From positions 86,563 through 150,562 of the forward strand of contig CALQEU020000005.1 in assembly GCA_943329665.2 (NCBI GenBank): 64,000 bases of DNA, given 5' to 3'. Source of the DNA: JAJTFW01 sp903922455. Its GTDB lineage: Bacteria; Bacteroidota; Bacteroidia; AKYH767-A; OLB10. The notes beneath the pieces were generated by a model. That model was not told the origin of the DNA and did no database searches. It saw nothing but the letters and a program-made list of their open reading frames with translations. Position numbers and translations under genes: made by a program. This document shows positions 1-9,220 of this stretch, one piece after another (positions within the stretch are counted from its first letter, which is position 1; every line of letters starts with the position of its first letter).

Positions 1-514
1 TTCCGTGTTGACCGGTTAGTTGTCCATTATAATTTCGAGTACAATGAAGCGGCACATGTGCATCGCCAATGTAATGGCCAATGTCGGCAGAGTTGCGCAG
101 AATCCGTTCTCTATCTTGTGCTTTAAATGCAGACGTAAGTCGAAACAACATCGTTTGAATATGCCATGGAACGATACCATGCGCTTTCAGTGTATCCTCA
201 CCAATTTTTGCAACTGCTTCATCCCATCGCTTGGGTAAACTATCGAATGGATGATCACCATAACGATCGAGGTCAATAAAATGCCGAGGAGCTTCATTCG
301 GATCTGCATAACGACGTTTGTCAGGATCCACTGCATGCTCTGTGATAAACCGCACATGCTCCTTGTAGAACCCAAACATTTCGGGAGGCAAGGTGAAAAT
401 GGCAGCATGATTAATTTGTTGATGGCCCCAGAAGCCCCAGGCGAAGAGGGTAACTACCGTACCTGGTACGATAATCAACGACAGCATCCAGCTGCCCAAT
501 AGTTTTTTATTCAT
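1..514 (-). CDS. S1/P1 nuclease / zinc-dependent phospholipase C-like secreted enzyme (3' part beyond window)
   Basis: The ATG at 514 opens a frame that stays open to the left edge, so about 171 residues are visible and the C-terminus is missing. Residues 5-25 form a signal peptide. Predicted cleavage after Ala25 would leave Trp26 as the mature N-terminus, followed by GFWGH, which matches the S1/P1 fold in which the N-terminal Trp and a His five residues on bind zinc. Further on, HYIGDAHVPLH matches the zinc-binding HxxxD...H motif of that fold, and the NYNGQLTGQHG stretch is typical of Bacteroidota homologues. The substrate (nucleic acid or phospholipid) cannot be decided. It starts 31 nt after comB and may be co-transcribed with it. 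Confidence 0.85.
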   Translation of the reverse strand, partial: MNKKLLGSWMLSLIIVPGTVVTLFAWGFWGHQQINHAAIFTLPPEMFGFYKEHVRFITEHAVDPDKRRYADPNEAPRHFIDLDRYGDHPFDSLPKRWDEAVAKIGEDTLKAHGIVPWHIQTMLFRLTSAFKAQDRERILRNSADIGHYIGDAHVPLHCTRNYNGQLTGQHG

Positions 515-545
515 AGTACTAAAAATTAATTACGCCCAATAAAAA

Positions 546-1286
546 TCAGGCAACAAACTTTACTAATACACCATTCACCATCACCGGAACTACGGGTGCT
601 AAATTAGGTGTTAAACAATATTCTACGTCTTTATCAATTTGTAATCTTTCTAATCTTTTGCGATGCGAACTTTTATCCAAAAACGCATTTAAATCAGGCT
701 TTGCAAGACTGTACAAATGCATCGCAGCAATCACTGCATCACACATTCTATTCATCTCATAATGGGACTCCAATTGCTCAGCAATCGCTCCTGCTAGAAT
801 TGTATCCTCTAAGTTAAATGAATTTTTCCAGCCCGAACACAATAACAATACACTCTTATTTTGATTGTTTAACCAATCACATAAACAATCGAGATTTAAA
901 AAAGAACCAATCACAATTTGATAAGCGCCGGCAGCTGCAGCTATGGCTTGTGTTCCGTTCGTAGTAGTTAAAGCAATATCGCGATCTTTTACTCTTGGAT
1001 CTAAATAACTGAATGGAGAATTTCCCAAATCATATCCATCCAACATTTCTCCATTTCGTTCTGCTCCTACTAAATATCCTTTTGCTTTATAAGAAAAACT
1101 TTCTTCCATGGTGGGAACAGGTACAATGCTTTTCACACCATTTGCAAATGCAACACAAATGGAAGAAGTAGCGCGCAAAACATCAATTACCACCACGATC
1201 GAATCAGAAATATCGTGAAGATGAATCAATGCAGGCGAGAAACAAACTTCTAGCGTGCGTGAGGCAGAGGCATTTTTATTGGCCAA
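546..1286 (-). CDS. comB: ComB-family 2-phosphosulfolactate phosphatase
   Basis: The 246-residue product matches the ComB family, Mg-dependent acid phosphatases that release sulfolactate from 2-phosphosulfolactate in coenzyme M synthesis. In Bacteroidota, which make no coenzyme M, the true substrate is uncertain. Family stretches visible are LEVCFSPALI near the N-terminus, VVVIDVLRATSSI, GAERNGEMLDGYDLGNSP and TTTNGTQAI. No ATG lies near the start. The frame begins at TTG (1286), which places the conserved LEVCFSP at residues 12-18, so the N-terminus is uncertain by a few codons. It follows gcvT after only 9 nt, implying one transcript. Confidence 0.88.
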   Translation of the reverse strand: MANKNASASRTLEVCFSPALIHLHDISDSIVVVIDVLRATSSICVAFANGVKSIVPVPTMEESFSYKAKGYLVGAERNGEMLDGYDLGNSPFSYLDPRVKDRDIALTTTNGTQAIAAAAGAYQIVIGSFLNLDCLCDWLNNQNKSVLLLCSGWKNSFNLEDTILAGAIAEQLESHYEMNRMCDAVIAAMHLYSLAKPDLNAFLDKSSHRKRLERLQIDKDVEYCLTPNLAPVVPVMVNGVLVKFVA

Positions 1287-1295
1287 TGGAATTTT

Positions 1296-2399
1296 TTATT
1301 TTTTTAAGAAAGGAGTTTTTACAACGACAGCTTTAATGGCTTTATCTCTAATTTTTATGTAGATTTCATTTCCTTCTGTGGCATGTTCTTTCGCAACATA
1401 ACCCATTCCAATTGCTTTTTGCAAACTGGGAGATTGAGTTCCTGATGTAACAATTCCAATCACTTTATTTTGTGCATCCACGATTTCATAATCGTGACGT
1501 GGAATTCCTTTTTCTACCATTTCAAAACCAGAAAGTTTTCTAGATACACCAGCTTCTTTCTGTGCTTTTAAAGCCGTTGAATTCGTAAAATCTTTTGTGA
1601 ACTTAGTAATCCATCCCAATCCAGCTTCTATCGGTGACGTGGTATCGCCAATGTCATTTCCATACAAGCAGAAGCCCATCTCCAAACGCAAGGTATCACG
1701 ACAACCCAATCCGCAAGGTTTAATATCAAATTCTCTTCCTGCTTCCATTAATGCATTCCAAATCGTTTCTGCATATTGGTTTTCGAAATACAATTCAAAT
1801 CCACCTGCACCAGTATAGCCTGTATTAGAAATTAAAATGTTTTTGCAACCTGCCACTTCTCCTTTTGAAAAATTATAATATGGAATAGCCGCTAAATCGA
1901 CTGACGTTAATTTTTGAATGGTGGCTAAAGCATGAGGACCTTGTACCGCCAGGAGCGAAGTCTTATCAGAGATGTCATGCATCTCCACATTTCCCGTATT
2001 GAACTTCTGAATCCAGTGCCAATCTTTTTCAATGTTCGATGCATTTACTACCAACATCCAATGCCCATCTTCCAAAGCATAAACGATTAGATCATCCACA
2101 ATTCCACCTGTTTCATTTGGGAAACAAGAATACTGTGCTTTGCCTGGACTCAATTTTGAAACGTCGTTGCTAGTCACACGTTGAATTAAATCTAATGCGC
2201 CTTCCCCTTTCAAAATAAATTCTCCCATGTGAGAAACATCAAAAACACCTACCGAAGAGCGAACTTTTTCATGCTCAACATTAATTCCTTCGTATTGAAC
2301 AGGCATCATATATCCTGCAAATGGAACCATTTTCGCTCCTAATCGAGTGTGTAATTCCGTTAAGGCAGTTTGTTTTAAAGTTTCGCTTGTAGTTGTCAT
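1296..2399 (-). CDS. gcvT: Glycine cleavage system T protein (aminomethyltransferase)
   Basis: A 367-residue GcvT of normal family length. It transfers the methylene group from aminomethylated GcvH to tetrahydrofolate and releases ammonia. Conserved blocks include MVPFAGYMMPVQY, VGVFDVSHMGE, GGIVDDLIVY (carrying the catalytic aspartate region), NTGYTGAGGFELY and the GLGCRDTLRLE block. The ATG at 2399 gives the family N-terminus. The P and H genes are not in the window. It lies between a glycosyltransferase (31 nt upstream) and comB (9 nt downstream) on the same strand. Confidence 0.96.
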   Translation of the reverse strand: MTTTSETLKQTALTELHTRLGAKMVPFAGYMMPVQYEGINVEHEKVRSSVGVFDVSHMGEFILKGEGALDLIQRVTSNDVSKLSPGKAQYSCFPNETGGIVDDLIVYALEDGHWMLVVNASNIEKDWHWIQKFNTGNVEMHDISDKTSLLAVQGPHALATIQKLTSVDLAAIPYYNFSKGEVAGCKNILISNTGYTGAGGFELYFENQYAETIWNALMEAGREFDIKPCGLGCRDTLRLEMGFCLYGNDIGDTTSPIEAGLGWITKFTKDFTNSTALKAQKEAGVSRKLSGFEMVEKGIPRHDYEIVDAQNKVIGIVTSGTQSPSLQKAIGMGYVAKEHATEGNEIYIKIRDKAIKAVVVKTPFLKK

Positions 2400-2430
2400 C
2401 GGTATTAATTTAATGAGGTTGCAAATTTAA

Positions 2431-3519
2431 TCATTTTTTGGGCTCAGTCAATGTCTTAAAATAATGCAGGTAGATCGGTTGAAGTGCTTTAACAGAATAA
2501 CTCTTTTCCACCGTCTTACGACCATTCTCGGCGCATTTTTGCCTTAAATCTGTATTTTCAATCAACAGACTTATTTTTCGAACCCAGTCATCAGTATCGG
2601 AAGCCAACATTCCATTTTCACCATCTTGAATGATATCAGTATTTACTCCAACAGGCGACATTACGGTTGCAATACTCATCGCCATATATTGAAGGCCTTT
2701 CAATCCACATTTTCCCTTAGCCCATTCGTCATCTGGTAAAGGCATGATTCCAATATCAATTTTTGCCAATTCGGCTAACTCTGTTTCCTTTTTCCAGGCA
2801 ATACCTTTAATATCCAAGTCGGCATTAAAATAATTTTGATCACCAATCACTTTAAAACAAATACGACTACCATACTTCTCTTTCAGTATTTTTAAAACTG
2901 GGATAGCCATTTCAAAATGACGAATGGTAGTGATGGATCCACTCCAACCAATGCAAATTACTTCCTTCTCAAGAAAAGGCAAAGCTTTGTATTCATCGGT
3001 ATCAATTGTTGTTGGAATTATTACCACATTATCATTGTGATGTTTGGCATAATCCATTAAATATTGATTGCCGGCAAAAATCAAATCCGACATGCTGATG
3101 AGTCGGGCTGTTTTCCCAGGATTCTTCATCCACCCAAAACTTTTATTTGCGTCTGAAACATCAAAGTGCCAAATGGCATCATCGAAGTCATAGATCATAG
3201 GTGCTTTGGAACGATGCAACAACTCTTCAAAAAAAGTAGTACCTGTTAGAAAACCTTCTCTACACACAAAAATTAAATCGTATTTATTTCGATTAATAAC
3301 ATCATTCATTCGAGTTAATGTCGCTTTAAATCCAATCATTGCTTTAGAAAAATATTTTCCGGGTTGATATAATATTTTATCATCTTCCTCTGAAATCAGA
3401 TAAGAAATATGACAATTAAAACCATTCAACTTTAAAAAATCGAGGTACTGCTCGAACCGGAATCTTTGATTGGGAGCACGATCTTTACGATGTGCAGTAA
3501 TGATGAGAACTTGTTTCAC
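2431..3519 (-). CDS. Glycosyltransferase, GT-B fold, group 1-like
   Basis: The 362-residue protein looks like a two-domain GT-B glycosyltransferase. The N-terminal half has KQVLIITAHRKDRAPNQRF and MIYDFDDAIW. The C-terminal half has VICIGWSGS, GIMPLPDDEWAKGKCG and GLKGLQYMAMS followed by GVNTDIIQDGENGMLA, which resembles the sugar-nucleotide binding E-x7-E region of GT4-type enzymes. The start is GTG at 3519. It lies 11 nt downstream of an NAD-dependent epimerase on the same strand, so it probably adds a sugar made by that enzyme to a surface polysaccharide or glycolipid. Donor and acceptor cannot be read from sequence. Confidence 0.88.
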   Translation of the reverse strand: MKQVLIITAHRKDRAPNQRFRFEQYLDFLKLNGFNCHISYLISEEDDKILYQPGKYFSKAMIGFKATLTRMNDVINRNKYDLIFVCREGFLTGTTFFEELLHRSKAPMIYDFDDAIWHFDVSDANKSFGWMKNPGKTARLISMSDLIFAGNQYLMDYAKHHNDNVVIIPTTIDTDEYKALPFLEKEVICIGWSGSITTIRHFEMAIPVLKILKEKYGSRICFKVIGDQNYFNADLDIKGIAWKKETELAELAKIDIGIMPLPDDEWAKGKCGLKGLQYMAMSIATVMSPVGVNTDIIQDGENGMLASDTDDWVRKISLLIENTDLRQKCAENGRKTVEKSYSVKALQPIYLHYFKTLTEPKK

Positions 3520-3530
3520 AACTCAGCGAA

Positions 3531-4526
3531 TTAATCTTCCTGCCAAATTGCAGGCAATTTTTCTGTGATTTCAATTCCTTTAAACTTATCACTTTCCTTG
3601 CTGCCGGCAGTCTTTGCCCAATCGGCCATGAGCTGCAATCCCTCCTTTAAGGTATAGCCAGATTGGATAGAAAAAGCTTTTTGCACTTTCCCATGATCTG
3701 CATAGGCATGCATCACTTCGTTGCGTGCATCAAGGTGTCGAACTTGACCGCTCATTCCCATCACATCACATACTGTATTCGCTAATTCATTTACTGTAAA
3801 TTCCTGATCCGCTCCAATATTAAAAACTTGATTGTATGCGGCAGGTACTTCAACACAATTCGCAATGTAAGGAGCTACATCTCCAATATAACTAAATGCT
3901 CTTGTTTGCTTACCATCACCAAAAATAGTTAGTGGTTTACCTTGCATTAATTGATTCATGAAAATACCAACTACGTTACGATATTTATCTCCCAAATTTT
4001 GATACTCACCGTAAACATTATGCGGACGAAATACCACATAATTCAATCCGAACATTTCATGCGTCGACTTCAAATCCATCTCTACTGCCAACTTTGAAAT
4101 TCCATAAGGATCTTCTGGTGTTGGAAGCATGTCTTCGCGCATGGGTAATTGACCGCGTCCGTAAACAGCAATTGAAGAAGTGAACACAAAACATTTTATT
4201 TTATGCTTTACAGATTCATTGATCAAATTGACACTACCAATTAAATTATTTGTGTAATTAAATCGTTTAATAAAATGACTGAGTCCTTCTGCTGCATAGG
4301 CCGCTAGGTGATATACATAATCGAATTTATACTCGTTGAATATTTTCTCCAACAGTACATGATCCGTGATAGACCCGTTAATAAAAATGGCTTTGGGATT
4401 GACATTCTCTTCAAATCCACCACTTAAATCGTCTAACACAATCACTTTGTGTCCTTTGTCAATCAGCTCATTACAAACATGAGCTCCAATAAATCCAGCA
4501 CCGCCAGTAAGTAATGAAACAGTCAT
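3531..4526 (-). CDS. NAD-dependent sugar epimerase/dehydratase (SDR, UDP-glucose 4-epimerase-like)
   Basis: A 331-residue extended short-chain dehydrogenase. The N-terminal Rossmann motif GGAGFIGAHV binds NAD, and the catalytic pair is visible as YGISK (YxxxK) after FTSSIAVYG. FRPHNVYGEYQN and FNIGADQEFTVNELA are typical of UDP-hexose epimerases (GalE/WbpP-like). It heads a minus-strand run with a glycosyltransferase 11 nt downstream and faces a divergent polysaccharide dehydratase gene, so a role in making nucleotide sugars for surface glycans is likely. Exact substrate unknown. A TAnnTTTG box sits 16 nt upstream of the ATG. Confidence 0.9.
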   Translation of the reverse strand: MTVSLLTGGAGFIGAHVCNELIDKGHKVIVLDDLSGGFEENVNPKAIFINGSITDHVLLEKIFNEYKFDYVYHLAAYAAEGLSHFIKRFNYTNNLIGSVNLINESVKHKIKCFVFTSSIAVYGRGQLPMREDMLPTPEDPYGISKLAVEMDLKSTHEMFGLNYVVFRPHNVYGEYQNLGDKYRNVVGIFMNQLMQGKPLTIFGDGKQTRAFSYIGDVAPYIANCVEVPAAYNQVFNIGADQEFTVNELANTVCDVMGMSGQVRHLDARNEVMHAYADHGKVQKAFSIQSGYTLKEGLQLMADWAKTAGSKESDKFKGIEITEKLPAIWQED

Positions 4527-4542
4527 AATTATATTATTGTGA

Positions 4543-4550
4543 CAAAAATA
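4543..4550 (-). promoter_or_regulatory. Promoter -7 box TATTTTTG for the epimerase transcript
   Basis: The minus strand reads TATTTTTG, which fits the Bacteroidota sigma-A -7 consensus TAnnTTTG, 16 nt before the ATG at 4526. No convincing -33 TTTG was found at the usual 19-nt spacing. Confidence 0.5.
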
Positions 4551-4646
4551 GGTAAATCAATTGAATAGAAGTCTAAAATTGAATCCAAGCCCTTCAATTG
4601 CAAATAATTGCATAAATTAGCACCCTAAAATGAACGGAAATTCTCT

Positions 4647-6533
4647 ATGAAGAGAGGCCTAGAAAAATACGCTCCAAGCTTTCTTGTGCTGTTGACTGAT
4701 GTAGCAATATGTTTGGTGTCTTTGGCTGTTGCTTATCAAATCCGTTTCAATTTTAACGTACCAGACACAGAAACAAACACATACATAACAGTATTTTCGT
4801 TTGTATTTATAATAAGAATCATATCTTTTTTGATTAGCAAAACCTACAAGGTAATCATCCGACATACAAGCACTCGTGACACTGTTCGAATTCTACTAAC
4901 ATTACTTACGGGATCTTTGTTGATGGTCATAAGCAATCCTATCAATTTCCATATAAATGGACGGTATCTGATTCCTTTTTCCATTATCATCATCGAATTT
5001 TTGCTTTCGGTATTTTTAATGGTTACTGGTCGATTAATCGTCAAAGTGATTTACATGGAGCTAAAAAATCCATCCAGAGAAAAAACGGGAGTACTTATTT
5101 ATGGAGCAGGAGAAGCTGGCCTAACGACAAAGAGAACTTTAGATCGAGATAAGGCAACTAAATACAAAGTAGTTGCTTTTATAGATGACGATCCAAAGAA
5201 AAACGGAAAAAAACTAGAAAGCATTTCTATTCATCCTTCATCGGCGATAGAAAAACTCATTCGAAAAAAAAACATCAAGCATTTAATTATTGCCATACAA
5301 AATATTTCACCTGAGAAAAAACAGTTTATTGTAGAAACTGGTTTGTCACATAAAATTTACGTGTTAAATGTTCCTCCTGTACAAAGTTGGATCAATGGAG
5401 AATTAAGTTTTAAGCAAATTCGAAAAGTAAATATTGAAGATTTATTAGGAAGAGATCAAATATTACTTCAGCTCGAAAAAATTAAAGAAGAAATCCACAA
5501 TAAAACCATTTTAGTAACCGGAGCCGCCGGTTCCATAGGTAGTGAAATGGTTCGTCAAATTCTTCCTTTTGAGCCTAAATTACTCTTGCTACTAGATATT
5601 GCAGAGTCTCCTTTGTACGATTTAGAATTAGAAATAAAAGACAATCCTAGCACCAATTTTCAAAACATAGAACCGATCATTGGCGACATTCGAAATAAAG
5701 ACCGAATGCGTAATGTATTCAACACTTTCCATCCCGACATTATTTTTCATGCCGCCGCTTACAAGCATGTACCCATGATGGAATTAAATCCGAGCGAATC
5801 CATCTTAAACAATGTTTTAGGCACTAAAATTATTGCTGATTTATCCAAAGAATTTAATGCGAGCAAATTTGTTATGATCAGCACCGACAAGGCGGTAAAT
5901 CCAACCAATATTATGGGAGCTACCAAGCGCATTGCTGAAATGTATACTCAATCGATGAATGGATTAGGTAAAACTAAATTTATTACCACTCGATTTGGAA
6001 ATGTCTTGGGATCTAACGGTAGCGTGATACCGCGATTTAAAAAACAGATTGAAAGCGGTAAACCACTCACGATTACTCATCCCGATATTACACGTTACTT
6101 CATGACTATTTCCGAAGCCTGTCAATTGGTGCTAGAAGCTGGTTCGATGGGTAAAGGAGGCGAAATTTTTATTTTCGATATGGGATCACCCATGAAAATT
6201 GCTGACTTAGCGAAGAAGATGATCCAGCTAAGTGGATTAGAATTAGGCAAAGACATTCAAATCAATTATACAGGACTACGACCTGGCGAAAAACTTTTTG
6301 AAGAGCTTTTAGCGAATGAAGAAAATACTTTACCTACCCATCACAAAAAAATAATGATTGCGAAAGTAAAGTCTTATCCGTTTGATTTTGTATCTGCAGA
6401 AATTGATGGCTTGATTGAATTATTCAATTCACAAAACAATGAGGCAATTGTAACCAAGATGAAAAAGATTGTACCCGAATTCCTCAGTAAGAATTCAGAA
6501 TATGAGCGTCTCGACAAAGAATTATCGAATTAA
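4647..6533 (+). CDS. CapD/WbpM-like membrane nucleotide-sugar 4,6-dehydratase
   Basis: A 628-residue membrane-bound polysaccharide biosynthesis protein. Residues ~10-140 contain four hydrophobic helices. A first Rossmann-like CoA-binding domain begins at VLIYGAGEAG (~150). A second, catalytic SDR domain begins at ILVTGAAGSIGSE (~290). STDKAVNP is followed by MGATK (Met423, Lys427); the Met in place of the usual catalytic Tyr is the hallmark of WbpM/CapD-type UDP-GlcNAc 4,6-dehydratases. It probably makes a 4-keto-6-deoxy sugar for surface glycan at the inner membrane. Divergent from the epimerase/glycosyltransferase pair (120 nt) and convergent with miaE, whose stop lies 4 nt away. Confidence 0.93.
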   Translation: MKRGLEKYAPSFLVLLTDVAICLVSLAVAYQIRFNFNVPDTETNTYITVFSFVFIIRIISFLISKTYKVIIRHTSTRDTVRILLTLLTGSLLMVISNPINFHINGRYLIPFSIIIIEFLLSVFLMVTGRLIVKVIYMELKNPSREKTGVLIYGAGEAGLTTKRTLDRDKATKYKVVAFIDDDPKKNGKKLESISIHPSSAIEKLIRKKNIKHLIIAIQNISPEKKQFIVETGLSHKIYVLNVPPVQSWINGELSFKQIRKVNIEDLLGRDQILLQLEKIKEEIHNKTILVTGAAGSIGSEMVRQILPFEPKLLLLLDIAESPLYDLELEIKDNPSTNFQNIEPIIGDIRNKDRMRNVFNTFHPDIIFHAAAYKHVPMMELNPSESILNNVLGTKIIADLSKEFNASKFVMISTDKAVNPTNIMGATKRIAEMYTQSMNGLGKTKFITTRFGNVLGSNGSVIPRFKKQIESGKPLTITHPDITRYFMTISEACQLVLEAGSMGKGGEIFIFDMGSPMKIADLAKKMIQLSGLELGKDIQINYTGLRPGEKLFEELLANEENTLPTHHKKIMIAKVKSYPFDFVSAEIDGLIELFNSQNNEAIVTKMKKIVPEFLSKNSEYERLDKELSN

Positions 6534-6537
6534 TTTT

Positions 6538-7119
6538 CTATCCGTGAATGGTTTCTTTTTTTCCGAAATCTTGAATAATTTTTCCTTCCATCTCTAGCCA
6601 TTCCTCCCATCTCGCTTCAGCATCTTCTTGCCCAGCATATTGTCGAGCAAAACTTAAATAAACCGTGTAATGATTCGCCTCGCTGATCATTAACTCATGA
6701 TAGAATTTTTTCAAATCTTCATCATTGATATTTTCAGAAAGCACTTTAAATCGTTCACAACTTCTTGCTTCAATCATGGCAGAGAAAAACAATCGGTCTA
6801 ATAGTTGTTGCTCTCTATTCCCACCTTTTCGCATAAAATCATAAAGTCGATTTACATACTCATCTTTTCGTTCACGCCCTAATACAAATCCACGTTCCAA
6901 TAATTTATCATGTACCATTCGAAAATGTTGGATTTCTTCTTCTGCAATCGCCAAAACGGCACTCACTAAATCGCTTTTCTCTGGATTCTTTATGACAATG
7001 GTAATCGCATTGGTAGCAGCTTTCTGTTCACAATAGGCATGATCAGTCAAAATTTCCTCAATATTTCCCTCTACAATATTTACCCATCGAGGATCCGTTG
7101 CTAATTTCAATCGAAACAT
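6538..7119 (-). CDS. miaE: tRNA-(ms2io6A37) hydroxylase
   Basis: A 193-residue ferritin-like diiron mono-oxygenase that hydroxylates the isopentenyl group of ms2i6A37 in tRNA. The helical protein has the expected carboxylate/histidine pairs: EEEIQHFRMVH, MIEARSCERF and SEANHYTVYLSFARQY. Length fits the family. It starts 10 nt after the E1 dehydrogenase stop, so the two are probably co-transcribed with no obvious functional link. It converges on the CapD-like gene without room for a hairpin terminator. Confidence 0.93.
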   Translation of the reverse strand: MFRLKLATDPRWVNIVEGNIEEILTDHAYCEQKAATNAITIVIKNPEKSDLVSAVLAIAEEEIQHFRMVHDKLLERGFVLGRERKDEYVNRLYDFMRKGGNREQQLLDRLFFSAMIEARSCERFKVLSENINDEDLKKFYHELMISEANHYTVYLSFARQYAGQEDAEARWEEWLEMEGKIIQDFGKKETIHG

Positions 7120-7129
7120 ATTTTTCTAA

Positions 7130-9208
7130 TTAGTACTTTAATAAATTTTCAAAAGCTACCTTTACTTTATCTGCGTTGGGCAGCATTGTTGCTTCCAACG
7201 TTGAATTCAATGGAATAGCAGGTAAATTTTCGGCACCAATTACTCGAACAGATGCATCTAACGATTGAAAACATTCCTCTTGAATTCTTCCTGCTAAGGC
7301 TTGTGCGAAGGAATTAAAAACTGGCTCCTCGGTTACAACCATACACTTTCCATGTTTCCTTACGGAATTAAAAATGGTTTCTGTATCGATTGGATTCAAT
7401 GTTCGCAAGTCAATTATTTCTACTTGACCAGGAAAATCTTTCGCTGCATTTCTCGACCAATACACTCCCATTCCGTAAGTAATTACGCTGATGGTTGCTA
7501 AATCATTTTTAGCATCCACTTCTTGAACGATGCGAGCTTTACCCAATGGTAAAATATAATCTTCAGAGGGTTCAACCGTTCTAGCTTCTTCCGTGCCTTT
7601 TATTTTGGACCAATACAACCCTTTATGCTCTAGCATTACCACAGGATTCGGATCATAATACGCGGCTTTCATCAATCCTTTTAAATCAGCGCCCGTAGAC
7701 GGATAACAAATTTTTATTCCACGAATATTCGTCAATACACTTTCAACACTCGAAGAATGGTAAGGTCCGCCACTACCGTATGCGCCTATAGGAACTCTAA
7801 TGATACAACTGATTGGCCATTTTCCATTTGTCAAATAACAGGATCTACTCACCTCTGTGAAAAGCTGGTTGAGTCCTGGCCAAATATAATCTGCAAACTG
7901 AACTTCTACAATGGGTTTACATCCTGAGACACTCATTCCGACGGTACTTCCCACGATAAATGCTTCTTGAATGGGTGTATTAAAAACACGATGGTCACCA
8001 AATTTTTGAGCGAGTGTAGCAGCTTCTCTGAACACTCCACCCAATCTACCTCCCACATCTTGTCCATACAACAAACATTCTGGATGCTTGCTCATTAACT
8101 CCTGTATTGCGAATAAGGCACAATCTACCATTAATTTTGGTTCTGCTCCCGCTGGACTTCGCACCCCTAATTCTTCTAGAACCGGTGTTGGTGCAAATTC
8201 GTGCGTAAACAAATCTTCAGGTCGGGGATTCTCCGCTTTCATGGCTTCTTCAAAATCACCTCTTACCGTTGTGTATGCCAATGCTTCCATCTCTTCTAAA
8301 TCAGCAACAGAAATTCCCATCTGCAATAACTCCTTACGCAATTTCGGCAATGGATCTCGTTTAGCAGCTTCCTCTAAATCGTCACGATACCATTCCTTAC
8401 GAACACCGGATGTATGATGATTTAAGAGTGGAACTTCGGCATGCACTAAATAGGGACGCGGATTCGTTCGCATGGAAGAAATAATTCCATTCAACGTTTC
8501 ATAGCATTGAAAAAAATCAGTTCCATCAATAGAAACTGCTTCAATCCCTTTAAAACCTTTTGCATATTCAAATGCATTCATTGCCCTGGTCTCTGCAGCT
8601 GTTGCAGAAATATCCCAACCATTATCCTGCACAATGTAAATAATTGGAAATTGTTTTAAGGCAGCCATCTGAAATGCTTCTGCAACTTCTCCTTCTGTAA
8701 CACATGCATCACCCAGCGAACAAATCACAATGGGTAAATCATCATTCTTCTCCAATAAGCCTTGCTTCAATAAATATTGAATACCCATGGCTACACCTGT
8801 AGTTGGTATTGCTTGCATTCCGGTAGCAGAACTTTGGTGCGGAATTTTTGGAAATCCTTTACGATTCAAACTCGGATGACAATAATAGGTTCTTCCACCT
8901 GAAAATGGATCGTCGCGCTTTGCCAGTAATTGCAACATCAATTCATAAGGACGCATCCCGATGGCAAGCAACATACTGTCGTCACGATAATAGGCACTTA
9001 AATAATCTTGTTCCTTTAATAAAAGTCCTGTTGCTAACTGAATTGCCTCATGACCACGAGAAGTGGCATGTACATATTTTGAAGTGATCTGTACTTTTTC
9101 TTCGTAAAGCACAGTCATTTCCTTCGCTGTGCACATCAAACGATATGCTTTTAATAACAATTCAGCACTTAATCCCGCTTTCATAGTAATCGTTTCAGAG
9201 AGTGACAT
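7130..9208 (-). CDS. Fused 2-oxoacid dehydrogenase E1 alpha/beta subunit (branched-chain type)
   Basis: One polypeptide carries both halves of a thiamine-diphosphate E1 enzyme, which decarboxylates 2-oxoacids and passes the acyl group to lipoyl-E2. Residues ~1-340 are the alpha part (DYLSAYYRDDSMLLAIGM; ThDP motif GDACVTEGEVAEAFQMA...DN). Residues ~360-692 are the beta part (GQDVGGRLGGVFREA, FNTPIQEAFIVGSTVGMS, PIGAYGSGGPYHSSS, TYGMGVYW). Fusion and sequence type suggest branched-chain 2-oxoacid dehydrogenase rather than pyruvate dehydrogenase. The frame extends 10 codons further upstream; I chose the ATG at 9208 because a -7 promoter box lies 5 nt before it. An ATG eight codons downstream (9184) is an alternative. 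No E2 gene is in the window. Confidence 0.92.
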   Translation of the reverse strand: MSLSETITMKAGLSAELLLKAYRLMCTAKEMTVLYEEKVQITSKYVHATSRGHEAIQLATGLLLKEQDYLSAYYRDDSMLLAIGMRPYELMLQLLAKRDDPFSGGRTYYCHPSLNRKGFPKIPHQSSATGMQAIPTTGVAMGIQYLLKQGLLEKNDDLPIVICSLGDACVTEGEVAEAFQMAALKQFPIIYIVQDNGWDISATAAETRAMNAFEYAKGFKGIEAVSIDGTDFFQCYETLNGIISSMRTNPRPYLVHAEVPLLNHHTSGVRKEWYRDDLEEAAKRDPLPKLRKELLQMGISVADLEEMEALAYTTVRGDFEEAMKAENPRPEDLFTHEFAPTPVLEELGVRSPAGAEPKLMVDCALFAIQELMSKHPECLLYGQDVGGRLGGVFREAATLAQKFGDHRVFNTPIQEAFIVGSTVGMSVSGCKPIVEVQFADYIWPGLNQLFTEVSRSCYLTNGKWPISCIIRVPIGAYGSGGPYHSSSVESVLTNIRGIKICYPSTGADLKGLMKAAYYDPNPVVMLEHKGLYWSKIKGTEEARTVEPSEDYILPLGKARIVQEVDAKNDLATISVITYGMGVYWSRNAAKDFPGQVEIIDLRTLNPIDTETIFNSVRKHGKCMVVTEEPVFNSFAQALAGRIQEECFQSLDASVRVIGAENLPAIPLNSTLEATMLPNADKVKVAFENLLKY

Positions 9209-9212
9209 TCTG

Positions 9213-9220
9213 CAAAAATA
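9213..9220 (-). promoter_or_regulatory. Promoter -7 box TATTTTTG of the E1 gene; predicts a leaderless mRNA
   Basis: TATTTTTG on the minus strand is followed by only CAGA before the ATG. The same 4-nt spacing separates the rnpB -7 box from the rnpB 5' end inferred from its P1 helix. Transcription would therefore begin at or next to the A of the ATG. Confidence 0.5.
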
